Positions 1-7,623 of a stretch of DNA of 64,000 nt are shown here, in pieces; positions within the stretch are counted from its first letter, which is position 1; the number at the start of each line of letters is the position of its first letter. The position numbers and the translations under genes were made by a program. Origin of the DNA: Clostridium weizhouense (GTDB taxonomy: Bacteria; Bacillota; Clostridia; Clostridiales; Clostridiaceae); NCBI RefSeq assembly GCF_019431045.1, contig NZ_JAHXPT010000001.1:310001-374000 (forward strand). The letters are read 5' to 3'. The notes under the pieces were generated by a model. That model had not been told where the DNA came from and searched no databases. It worked only from the letters and a program-made list of their open reading frames with translations.

Positions 1-660
1 TTCTTTTGCAAGTGTACAACTAGCAAAATCTTTATCAATTACAGCTCCTACGCCTTTTAAATGATTTCCTTCCTTTATAACAGGAATTCCACCTCCACCA
101 CAAGCAATCACAACTTGACCATCTTTAATTAAATTTTTAATTGTTTTTATCTCTACAATACCTACTGGCTTTGGTGATGCAACAACTCTTCTATATCCTC
201 TACCAGCATCTTCAATTACTTTATCTCCTTTTTTTATAGCAATTTCTGCTTCTTCCTTTGTCATGAAACTACCAATTGGCTTAGTTGGATTTTTAAAAGC
301 CTCATCTTCTGGATCTACTTCAACTTGTGTAATAATAGTTGAAACATCCTTATTTATATTTCTATTTAATAATTCTTCTCTAATTTGATTTTGTAAATCA
401 TATCCTATATAACCTTGACTCATAGCAACACAGACTGACATAGGACAAAGAGAATATCTATGATCTAATTTATGAAGTTCACTCATAGCTACATTTATCA
501 TTCCAACTTGAGGACCATTTCCATGAGAAATAACAACTTCATTTCCATCTTCAATCAAATCAACTATTGCTTTAGCAGTAGTTCTTACAGCATTCATCTG
601 TTCTTCTAATGTATTACCTAATGCATTTCCACCTAATGCAATTACAACCTTTTTTTTCAT
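1..660 (-). CDS. arcC: Carbamate kinase (3' end beyond window)
   Basis: Carbamate kinase makes ATP from carbamoyl phosphate and ADP. Translating the minus strand from the ATG at 660 gives MKKKVVIALGGNALG, then SHGNGPQVG and a CGGGGIPV segment, all characteristic of the amino-acid kinase fold. A GAGGTGG ribosome site precedes the start. About 220 residues are visible and the frame is still open at base 1, so the C-terminus lies outside the window. It is the third gene after ygeY and ygeW. In that setting it resembles YqeA, the kinase proposed to recover ATP from carbamoyl phosphate released during anaerobic purine/ureide breakdown, rather than arginine-deiminase ArcC. Family assignment is secure; the pathway is inferred from neighbours. 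Confidence 0.93.
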   Translation of the reverse strand, partial: MKKKVVIALGGNALGNTLEEQMNAVRTTAKAIVDLIEDGNEVVISHGNGPQVGMINVAMSELHKLDHRYSLCPMSVCVAMSQGYIGYDLQNQIREELLNRNINKDVSTIITQVEVDPEDEAFKNPTKPIGSFMTKEEAEIAIKKGDKVIEDAGRGYRRVVASPKPVGIVEIKTIKNLIKDGQVVIACGGGGIPVIKEGNHLKGVGAVIDKDFASCTLAKE

Positions 661-713
661 ATTTTCCACCTCATTATTTATGTTTTAAAATCCTAATATT
701 TAGAGCTAAATGC

Positions 714-742
714 AGGCTCTTATGGGTTTTCCAAAAGAGCCT
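714..742. other. Hairpin between ygeW and arcC
   Basis: A 12-bp stem with one mismatch (AGGCTCTTATGG paired with CCAAAAGAGCCT) and a 5-nt loop lies in the 188-base gap between ygeW and arcC. No U-tract follows on the minus strand, so it is not a standard terminator. It could be an mRNA processing or stability element that adjusts arcC relative to ygeW. Confidence 0.5.
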
Positions 743-848
743 TAATAATTTAGAAACAAATAATAAATCAATTTATTTCTAAAAAGAAACTCCTAATCCA
801 ATACGTTTCCATAAATAATTTTATTTAAACAAATATAAAATTGTGAGC

Positions 849-2042
849 TTATTCAAAATGACGTGATTTATTTTTTTCAACTAATTTATTTAAAGTCTCT
901 TGTGGATTTTTAACTTTACTTAAGAAAATCATAGCTGCTATAATGTATGGTTTAAAGCTTGCTTCTTTATATAAAGATTTTCTATATCTATCAAATACAC
1001 TAGCATCAACTTCTCCTGTTTTACAGCTTACTCCTGTAATATCAGCTGGTAAACAATGCATGTAGATAGCCTTACCATCTTTAGTAAGCTTCATTAATTC
1101 TTCAGTACATTGCCAATCAATATGCTCTTCATTTTGTTTTAATAATTCTTTTTCTAGTTCATCAATACCAGCTTGGTCTCCTTTTGCATATAAATCTGTT
1201 CTTTTTTCCATTGCAATATAAGGAGCCCAACTCTTTGGATATACTATATCAGCATCTTTAAATGCTTCTTCCATAGAATTTGTTTTTGTAAATGATCCGC
1301 CTGATTTTTCTGCATTTTTCTTTGCAACTTCTTCAACTTCACCCATAACTTCATAACCTTCTGGGTGAGCTAATACTACATCCATTCCAAATCTAGTTAA
1401 TAATCCAATAACACCTTGTGGAACTGAAAGTGGTTTACCATATGATGGTGAATATGCCCAAGTCATAGCAACCTTTTTACCTTTTAGATTTTCAACACCA
1501 CCAAGTTCATTTATTAAATGAAGTGTATCTGCCATTACTTGTGTTGGATGATCTATATCACATTGCAAATTAACAAGAGTTGGTCTTTGTTCTAATGTTC
1601 CATTTTCATTACCTTCTTGAACATATTCTGAAACATTTTTCATGTAAGTATGTCCTTTTCCAATAAACATATCATCACGAATACCAATAACATCAGCCAT
1701 GAATGAAATCATATTAGCAGTTTCTTTTACTGTTTCTCCATGAGCCACTTGTGATTTACCTTCATCTAAATCTTGTACTTCAAGACCTAAAAGATTACAT
1801 GCAGATGCAAAACTAAATCTTGTCCTTGTTGAATTATCTCTAAATAATGAAATTCCAAGTCCACTATCAAATATCTTTGGAGATATATTATTCTCTCTTA
1901 ACTTTCTTAAAGTTTCTGCTATCGTAAAAACAGCTTGAAGCTCATCATCAGTTTTATCCCAAGTTAACATAAAATCATTATTGTACATGTCCTTAAAATC
2001 TAATGTATTTAATTTTTCAATATATTTATCTATTATACTCAT
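849..2042 (-). CDS. ygeW: Knotted carbamoyltransferase YgeW
   Basis: The 397-residue protein belongs to the aspartate/ornithine carbamoyltransferase superfamily and matches the length of the YgeW branch. It has the carbamoyl-phosphate-binding STRTRFSF motif near residue 71, a DIDHPTQVMAD segment near 162 and MHCLPADITG near 330, where ordinary ornithine enzymes have HCLP. The start has GGAGGAATTACG before ATG. YgeW is a knotted enzyme of the purine/ureide cluster; it has been proposed to release carbamoyl phosphate from a ureido intermediate, which the adjacent carbamate kinase could use. It lies 104 bases after ygeY, so it is probably expressed from the sigma-54 promoter upstream of ygeY. 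The exact substrate cannot be told from sequence. Confidence 0.93.
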   Translation of the reverse strand: MSIIDKYIEKLNTLDFKDMYNNDFMLTWDKTDDELQAVFTIAETLRKLRENNISPKIFDSGLGISLFRDNSTRTRFSFASACNLLGLEVQDLDEGKSQVAHGETVKETANMISFMADVIGIRDDMFIGKGHTYMKNVSEYVQEGNENGTLEQRPTLVNLQCDIDHPTQVMADTLHLINELGGVENLKGKKVAMTWAYSPSYGKPLSVPQGVIGLLTRFGMDVVLAHPEGYEVMGEVEEVAKKNAEKSGGSFTKTNSMEEAFKDADIVYPKSWAPYIAMEKRTDLYAKGDQAGIDELEKELLKQNEEHIDWQCTEELMKLTKDGKAIYMHCLPADITGVSCKTGEVDASVFDRYRKSLYKEASFKPYIIAAMIFLSKVKNPQETLNKLVEKNKSRHFE

Positions 2043-2080
2043 CGTAATTCCTCCAATATTTTTTCTTTATTTATTAATTC

Positions 2081-2135
2081 TTATATTTTTAATAGTGTTA
2101 ATACTACAATATCAACATTTACTTAAAAACATAGT
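2081..2135. repeat. Short copy of dispersed repeat family 2
   Basis: The ygeY-ygeW gap is filled by a short imperfect palindrome, left arm TATATTTTTAATAGTGTTAATA and right arm containing ACAATATCAACATTTACTT. The right arm matches the ends of longer copies at 14868-14968 and 55060-55352. It looks like an internally deleted derivative of that family. Confidence 0.5.
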
Positions 2136-2146
2136 CTTATTTATCT

Positions 2147-3346
2147 TTATTTATTGCTACAATAAATTGTTGGTACTGCAGCATAAACAGCAGCGCATCT
2201 TACTAAATCAGCTTTCCAAGTTTTTTCATTTGGCGCATGTGCTTCTTCTTCTTTTCCTGGTCCAAATCCTATACATGGGATTCCATATCTACCCATTATT
2301 GATACTCCATTAGTTGAGAATGTCCATTTATCTACTAATGGTTTTCCATACATTCCTTCATAAGCTTCAACCATAGCTTTAGTTGCTGGTGCATCTTCAG
2401 GTATTACCCAAGTTGGGAAATAACAGTCTGTTGGATATACAAGGTTTGTCCAACTTGGTCTTTCATATTTATACATAGTTACTTCTGCATTATATTTTTT
2501 AACAAAAGGAAGATTTCTTACTTCTTCTAATGCTGATTCAAAAGTTTCTCCATCAGTTAATCTACGGTCTAAAGAAACTGCACACATATCTGCTACTGCA
2601 CAACGTGATGGTGAATTAAAGAATATTTCTGAAACTGTTACAGTTCCTTTTCCTAAAAATTCATCATAATGTAAGTTATCATTTAATACTCTAACTTCTT
2701 GTAATATATCAGCCATTTTGTAAATTGCATTATCTCCACGTTCTGGAGCAGATCCATGACAAGATATACCCTTAACTTCAACTCTTATTTCCATACGTCC
2801 ACGTTGACCTCTATAAATATTTCCATTAGTTGGCTCAGTTATTACAACAAATTCTGGTTTTACTTTATCTTCATTATGGATATATTGCCAACATAATCCA
2901 TCGCAATCTTCTTCTTGTACTGTACCAGTTACTAATACTGTATACTTGTCAGATAAAAGATTTAAATCTTTCATTATTTTTGCTCCATAAGTTGCAGAAA
3001 CTATTCCACCTAATTGATCTGAAGCTCCACGACCACCTATTTCTTCTTCATTTTCATACCCTTTATAAGGATCAAATTTCCAATTACTTATTTCGCCTAT
3101 TCCAACTGTATCTATATGAGCATCATAAGCAATTAAAGTTTTACCAGTTCCCATATATCCTAAAACATTTCCCATATTATCGATTTCAACTTTATCAAAG
3201 CCAAGCTTTTCCATTTCTTGTGATATTCTCTTTATCACTAACTCTTCATTAGCACTTTCTCCTGGGATAGCAATTAAATCCCTTAAAAATTTTGTCATAT
3301 CTGCTTCGTAAGCTGTTGCTTTTAACTTAATGTTTTCAAAATCCAT
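2147..3346 (-). CDS. ygeY: YgeY-type M20 metallohydrolase
   Basis: A 399-residue M20-family zinc amidohydrolase/peptidase. Visible metal-site motifs are DAHIDTVG near residue 75, [10 protein letters not shown] near 108, VQEEDCDG near 144 and ITEPTNG near 170, with a C-terminal EEEAHAPNE segment supplying the last histidine ligand. This matches the YgeY family, which is linked to selenium-dependent purine hydroxylases and anaerobic urate/xanthine degradation. The ribosome site GGGGGAATAA precedes ATG at 3346. It is first in the minus-strand set ygeY-ygeW-arcC and has its own sigma-54 promoter 90 bases upstream. It probably hydrolyses a linear ureide or amide derived from purine rings; ygeX, a usual partner, is not in the window and may lie to its left. 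Confidence 0.92.
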   Translation of the reverse strand: MDFENIKLKATAYEADMTKFLRDLIAIPGESANEELVIKRISQEMEKLGFDKVEIDNMGNVLGYMGTGKTLIAYDAHIDTVGIGEISNWKFDPYKGYENEEEIGGRGASDQLGGIVSATYGAKIMKDLNLLSDKYTVLVTGTVQEEDCDGLCWQYIHNEDKVKPEFVVITEPTNGNIYRGQRGRMEIRVEVKGISCHGSAPERGDNAIYKMADILQEVRVLNDNLHYDEFLGKGTVTVSEIFFNSPSRCAVADMCAVSLDRRLTDGETFESALEEVRNLPFVKKYNAEVTMYKYERPSWTNLVYPTDCYFPTWVIPEDAPATKAMVEAYEGMYGKPLVDKWTFSTNGVSIMGRYGIPCIGFGPGKEEEAHAPNEKTWKADLVRCAAVYAAVPTIYCSNK

Positions 3347-3436
3347 ATTTATTCCCCCGCCTTTTATAAAAAATATTATTCTATGTCACTATTTTTGTAG
3401 TGATTTTATTTATGTATCACCACTAACTATTACCAT

Positions 3437-3453
3437 AGCAATTACCTTGCCAA
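3437..3453 (-). promoter_or_regulatory. Sigma-54 (-24/-12) promoter of ygeY operon
   Basis: Read on the minus strand the sequence is TTGGCAAGGTAATTGCT. It matches the sigma-54 consensus (TTGGCA, then TTGC) with exactly 10 bases between the invariant GG and GC. It lies 91 bases upstream of the ygeY start and downstream of the regulator gene's terminator, so it can only serve ygeY-ygeW-arcC. Confidence 0.88.
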
Positions 3454-3550
3454 AATTCATGAATGTTTTCTTTATTTTTTATAGAAAATCTCCATTATAC
3501 CTTACTTAATCACATTATTTTAAGTACTTATTTGGATTTCAAAGTAAATA

Positions 3551-3588
3551 ATTATCATTTTGATAATTATTTTTATCAAAATAATAAG
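3551..3588. promoter_or_regulatory. Upstream activator sites for ygeY promoter
   Basis: Two adjacent palindromes: a perfect ATTATCA-TTT-TGATAAT at 3551-3567 and an imperfect TTATCA-AAA-TAATAA at 3573-3587. They lie about 100-150 bases upstream of the -24/-12 element, the usual distance for enhancer-binding-protein sites. The same motif occurs at 3702-3718 and upstream of the permease, so it is probably bound by the regulator encoded at 3726-5468. Confidence 0.75.
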
Positions 3589-3594
3589 ATAACT

Positions 3595-3640
3595 AAAAAA
3601 ATAACAGACTAATATACTTATATATTTAGTCTGTTATTTT
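3595..3640 (-). terminator. Terminator of the sigma-54 regulator gene
   Basis: The stem AATAACAGACTAA/TTAGTCTGTTATT is followed on the minus strand by a run of seven T residues. It ends the transcript of the regulator gene (stop at 3726) before the ygeY promoter. Confidence 0.8.
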
Positions 3641-3701
3641 CTCTTATATTACTAATTTAAAACTTACTTTATTCTACTAAATTTAACATATTAAAATATA
3701 A

Positions 3702-3718
3702 TTTATCATAATGATAAA
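3702..3718. promoter_or_regulatory. Third upstream palindrome TTTATCA-N3-TGATAAA
   Basis: A perfect inverted repeat, TTTATCATAATGATAAA, immediately after the stop codon of the regulator gene and about 250 bases upstream of the ygeY -24/-12 promoter. It has the same arms and 3-base spacer as the sites at 3551 and 7381. Confidence 0.65.
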
Positions 3719-3725
3719 TCATGTT

Positions 3726-5468
3726 TTATTCCTCTAATTTTCTATAAAGAGTAGCTATTCCTATACCTAATTTTTTTGCTACTTTCATTTTACTTTTAGT
3801 TGAATTACCATACTTATCTAAAGCTTTTTTAATATATATTTTTTCAATATCTTTTAATTTTATTATGTCATCATCTATACAAATTTCGTCATTTCTTTTT
3901 TTAAGTTCTTCATTATAACTTTGTACAAATGATGTTGGTAACATTGACTTTTCAAGTATTCCATTTTCTCCGGATAAACTCACCATAAATTCTACTATAT
4001 TTTCTAATTCTCTTATATTACCTGGCCAACTATAATCCTTAAATATTTTTATTATTTCTTTATCAATAGTATGTATATACTTATTACATCTTAAATTATA
4101 TTTTTCAATTAACATTTTTGTTATTAATAAAACATCATCTTCTCTATCCCTTAGACTTGGTATTTCAATAGGAATTATATTTAATCTATAATACAAATCC
4201 GCTCTAAATTTACCTTCATCAACTAATTTTTTTAAATTTTTATTTGTAGCTGCTATTACTCTTATATTTAATTTTATTAATTTATTTGAACCTATCTTTA
4301 CAATTGTTTTTTCTTGTAATACTCTTAAAATTTTTACTTGAAGATATAATGGCATATCGCCTATTTCATCTAGAAAAATTGTTCCATTATTAGCAAGCTC
4401 AAATTTACCTATTCTGCCTGAAGAACTTGCTCCTGAAAATGCACCTTTAACATATCCAAAAAGTTCACTTTCTAATAAATTTTCTGGAATAGCACCACAA
4501 TTTATCGCTATAAATGGCATATTTTTTCTATTACCTTCTGAATGTACTGCCCTAGCTACCAATTCTTTTCCTGTACCACTTTCTCCTGTAATTAATATTG
4601 TAGCATCAGTATATGAAACTTTTTTTATTTTCTTTTTAAGTTCTACTATATTATTTGCTTGTCCAACTATTGAATCACAATTTATACTATTTTTCTTTAT
4701 TTCTTCTTCAATAGCAATTAATTCTTTAAAAACAATTATTTTATTACAATCTTTATTGTTTATATAATTGTTTACCACTTTCCCTATAATTTTAAATTTT
4801 CCATTTTCAATATTAAAATTATAGATACCTCCTTTAGGGGTATATTCATCAGTTTCTTCTATTGTTATTTTTTTACCTATGATATTTGGCCTAACTTTTA
4901 ATATCTTTAATGCATTATTATTTGCTGTTATTATTTCATCTTTTATATCTACAGTTATAATTCCATCATCTACAGAATTTATTATTTCTTTAAAAAATTT
5001 GATATTGTTTTCATTTTCTAGTATTTGATTTTGTTCTATTACTTTAATTGAAATAAATTCAGCTATCTGCTCTAAAAATTTAATCATAATACTTAAATTA
5101 CTTTTTAATTTATCTTTTTGATCTTGATTAGAACATACTAAACCGATTACTCCAAATGTACTTTCTTCATACTTAATAGGTACACATATTTCCATAAATT
5201 CATTACAATTGTTCTTTTTCTTACATTCATTACATAATTTTTCTTTTCCTGGTTTTTCTATCACTAGCGTTTTGCCTGTATCTAAAGCTTTACTATATAC
5301 ATATCCTTGATCTCTTATATTTTCTCCAATTCTATTTTCATATATTCCTGTTGCAGCAACTCTTATTAATTTATCATCAACTATCTCAACATCTATTGTT
5401 AATAGATTTGATAGTAATATAGAATATTTGTTTATTATATCTTTTATATCTATTAAATTTATCTTCAT
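3726..5468 (-). CDS. Sigma-54-dependent enhancer-binding regulator
   Basis: A transcription activator for sigma-54 RNA polymerase, about 580 residues. The N-terminal ~150 residues look like a GAF-type sensor and contain a cysteine cluster (CNECKKKNNC) that could bind metal or a redox ligand. A PAS-like region follows (~155-260), then an AAA+ domain with Walker A GESGTGKE, GAFSGA (the sigma-54 contact loop, T replaced by S) and FLDEIGDM, and a C-terminal Fis-type helix-turn-helix ending in LGIGIATLYRKLEE. A GTG at 5480 is in frame, but AGGTGGG lies 8 bases before the ATG at 5468, which I prefer. It lies between the ygeY operon and the permease, both with sigma-54 promoters and TTATCA-N3-TGATAA sites, so it very likely controls both in response to a purine or ureide. 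Confidence 0.92.
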   Translation of the reverse strand: MKINLIDIKDIINKYSILLSNLLTIDVEIVDDKLIRVAATGIYENRIGENIRDQGYVYSKALDTGKTLVIEKPGKEKLCNECKKKNNCNEFMEICVPIKYEESTFGVIGLVCSNQDQKDKLKSNLSIMIKFLEQIAEFISIKVIEQNQILENENNIKFFKEIINSVDDGIITVDIKDEIITANNNALKILKVRPNIIGKKITIEETDEYTPKGGIYNFNIENGKFKIIGKVVNNYINNKDCNKIIVFKELIAIEEEIKKNSINCDSIVGQANNIVELKKKIKKVSYTDATILITGESGTGKELVARAVHSEGNRKNMPFIAINCGAIPENLLESELFGYVKGAFSGASSSGRIGKFELANNGTIFLDEIGDMPLYLQVKILRVLQEKTIVKIGSNKLIKLNIRVIAATNKNLKKLVDEGKFRADLYYRLNIIPIEIPSLRDREDDVLLITKMLIEKYNLRCNKYIHTIDKEIIKIFKDYSWPGNIRELENIVEFMVSLSGENGILEKSMLPTSFVQSYNEELKKRNDEICIDDDIIKLKDIEKIYIKKALDKYGNSTKSKMKVAKKLGIGIATLYRKLEE

Positions 5469-5668
5469 TTCTGAACCCACCTATTATATTCTAATATTTG
5501 TTTTTAATTTGTTGTTTTTCTTATCGTTTTTAATTTTAAATACTTTACTATTATACCATATAGTACCATGATAACTCTAAGCATATCAATTTGTTTTTTT
5601 ATCTTTAATATTTATGTTCTAATTAAGCTATTAAATTTATAATCTTTTATACAATAATAAAATGTATA

Positions 5669-5800
5669 CGCTACATTTCAATGGAAAATTGACAGTTTAC
5701 AATGAACAATTGTGCTTGAAAGCCATAGGCTTTCTGCAAAATATATTATTTACCTTAGATTTTATCATCCTTTAAGACTTAAAAAATTCTATACGTTCCT
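5669..5800. repeat. Degenerate copy of dispersed repeat family 1
   Basis: It starts with ACATTTCAATGG and TTGACAGTTTACAATG, continues with a GAAAGCC/GGCTTTC hairpin and ends with CTTAGATTTT and AATTCTATACGTTCCTA. These pieces match the copies at 10032 and 54400, with about 80 internal bases missing. It occupies much of the 413-base gap upstream of the regulator gene. Confidence 0.6.
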
Positions 5801-5806
5801 ACACAT

Positions 5807-5859
5807 AAAAAAAGAGCTAATAGATTTTTAAAATTATATTTAAAATCTATTAGCTCTTT
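5807..5859 (-). terminator. Terminator of the permease gene
   Basis: A long stem, AAAGAGCTAATAGATTTTAA paired with its complement, is followed on the minus strand by a run of T residues. It ends transcription of the gene at 5894-7222. Confidence 0.88.
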
Positions 5860-5893
5860 CCCACTATCTTTATAATTTATTATTTATATTCTA

Positions 5894-7222
5894 TTATTCA
5901 TTAACAATTTTTTCATTTATCTCATCTTTAGGTAAAATTAAATTTAAAGTTATTGCTACTATTGTAGTTACAACTATTGAAGATTTTCCAAAGATTGATA
6001 TAAACCAGCCAGGGAATAATGCTAATGCGTCTGGAACTTGAACTATACCTACACCTAAAGCAATTGATAAACCTACAATAGCAGTATTTCTAGCTGTAAG
6101 TTTAATTGATGAAATCATTTTAATTCCAGTCATTGTAATAGTTGCAAATACTGATAGTGTAGCTCCTCCAAGTACACATTGAGGAATACTTGTTAGTATT
6201 GATGCAAATTTAGGTACTATACCTGATATTATAATAACTATTGAAGCAAATACAAATACACTTCTATTTATAACCTTGTTCATTGTTACTATTCCAACAT
6301 TTTGACTAAATGTTGCAGTGGGCATACCTCCAAAAAATGCTCCAATAATACTACTAATACCATTACCAATTATTCCACCTGAAAGTTCTTGATCTGTAGG
6401 AACTCTATTCATTCCTCCTCCAGTAGTAGCAGAAAAATCACCTATTGCTTGAACAGAATTTACTATATGCATTATAACCATAGATATAATCGCTGTAGTA
6501 TTAAAACTCATTCCGAAATGCATAAATTTTGGTGTTTGCATCCATCCTGCTGATTGAACATCTGTAAAAGAAACCATTCCAAAGCATAGTGCAACTATAT
6601 AACCCACAATAATACCTATTAATATAGATGCAAGTTTTACTGATCCTTTAGTAAAATAATTCAAAAATATTACTACACTTAAAGTTATAAGTGCAACCCC
6701 CCAGTTTTTAGGAGAACCAAAAGTTGGACTTCCAGCTCCACCTGCTATATATCTAATTGCAACTGAATATAATGATAAACCTATTGAAAATATAACAGTC
6801 CCAGTTACTATTAATGGAAAAAATCTAACTAACTTTTTAACAAATATTCCAAAAATAACAGCTACTATTCCTCCAATTACTTGCGCTCCCAAAATTGTTG
6901 CAATATTAAACTCATCAGCTATGGCTATTAATGTCGGTACATATGCAAAACTTGTCCCTACAATTATAGGCAATCTTGATCCTATTACTCTAAATATAGG
7001 AAAAAGTTGAATTAAAGTTGCTATCCCTGCAAAAAACAATGATGATTGAACAAGTAATATTTTATCTTCTGGACTTAAACCTGATACCCCTGCCACTATT
7101 ATAGCTGGCGTAACACATCCAATAATCATAGCTACAACATGTTGTAGTCCTAACGGAACTATCTCTTTTAACTCTGGCTTACCTTCAAATTGAAAAAGTA
7201 ACGACTTCCCATTTAACTCCAT
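5894..7222 (-). CDS. NCS2 xanthine/uric acid-type permease
   Basis: A 442-residue nucleobase:cation symporter-2 family membrane protein with about 12-14 hydrophobic segments. Family signatures include GLQHVVAM near residue 27, an acidic/glycine stretch in GDFSATTGGG, and SQNVGIVTMN near 305. Length and motifs fit the xanthine/urate subgroup better than uracil permease, though specificity cannot be proved. AAGGGGGAATTTTTT precedes the ATG. It is monocistronic, with its own sigma-54 promoter at 7288-7304 and the same upstream palindromes as the ygeY operon. It therefore probably imports the purine whose ring carbon and nitrogen YgeY, YgeW and carbamate kinase help to recover. Confidence 0.9.
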   Translation of the reverse strand: MELNGKSLLFQFEGKPELKEIVPLGLQHVVAMIIGCVTPAIIVAGVSGLSPEDKILLVQSSLFFAGIATLIQLFPIFRVIGSRLPIIVGTSFAYVPTLIAIADEFNIATILGAQVIGGIVAVIFGIFVKKLVRFFPLIVTGTVIFSIGLSLYSVAIRYIAGGAGSPTFGSPKNWGVALITLSVVIFLNYFTKGSVKLASILIGIIVGYIVALCFGMVSFTDVQSAGWMQTPKFMHFGMSFNTTAIISMVIMHIVNSVQAIGDFSATTGGGMNRVPTDQELSGGIIGNGISSIIGAFFGGMPTATFSQNVGIVTMNKVINRSVFVFASIVIIISGIVPKFASILTSIPQCVLGGATLSVFATITMTGIKMISSIKLTARNTAIVGLSIALGVGIVQVPDALALFPGWFISIFGKSSIVVTTIVAITLNLILPKDEINEKIVNE

Positions 7223-7287
7223 AAAAAATTCCCCCTTATACCAGAATCACATTTATACGTTTACAGTAATTCTTATAACTATTCTTA

Positions 7288-7304
7288 AGCAATAGTTATG
7301 CCAA
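7288..7304 (-). promoter_or_regulatory. Sigma-54 (-24/-12) promoter of the permease
   Basis: On the minus strand it reads TTGGCATAACTATTGCT, with the invariant GG and GC 10 bases apart. It lies 66 bases upstream of the permease start. It has the same architecture as the ygeY promoter. Confidence 0.88.
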
Positions 7305-7380
7305 TTAAAAACTTTGTTTTTTCTGATTTTTTAACTTTATATTAATTAAACTCATTTTATATATAAATAAAATTCTATTC

Positions 7381-7507
7381 ATTATCACTTTGATAACTTT
7401 TTTTCTCATTTTGATAATGCTTGGTTTTATTTTTAATATACTATTTACAGCGTACTCTCTATTATTTCATTTATTAAAATGATAAATCAAACAAATATTT
7501 TGATAAC
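7381..7507. promoter_or_regulatory. Cluster of activator sites upstream of permease
   Basis: Four matches to the TTATCA-N3-TGATAA palindrome: ATTATCA-CTT-TGATAAC at 7381-7397, TTCTCA-TTT-TGATAA at 7403-7417, TTATTA-AAA-TGATAA at 7471-7485 and a half-site TGATAAC at 7501-7507. They lie 80-200 bases upstream of the -24/-12 promoter. Nothing else is evident in the 400-base gap between the permease and the chitinase apart from the chitinase terminator. Confidence 0.72.
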
Positions 7508-7562
7508 TACTGTCACTAGCCGTCGATTTTTATACATGTAATTTTTTAGTATTTTTACTTAT

Positions 7563-7607
7563 AAAAAATGCCAACATTTTGAACTATTATTAGCAAAATG
7601 TTGGCAA
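7563..7607 (-). terminator. Terminator of the chitinase gene
   Basis: The perfect 13-bp stem TGCCAACATTTTG/CAAAATGTTGGCA is followed on the minus strand by six T residues, just after the chitinase stop codon. Confidence 0.88.
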
Positions 7608-7623
7608 AATCTTAATTTAAAAT

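Noticed and set aside
7223..7287. Purine or xanthine riboswitch in the permease leader.
   Set aside because: The leader after the sigma-54 promoter is only about 55 bases and shows no aptamer-like pairing; regulation is explained by the -24/-12 promoter and upstream sites.
7594..7609. 16-base string GCAAAATGTTGGCAAA also present at 45467-45482 near the island's right end; considered as an attachment site.
   Set aside because: At 7594 it is one arm of a perfect terminator hairpin for the chitinase and no gene boundary is disturbed. The rlmD duplication gives a far better pair of ends.
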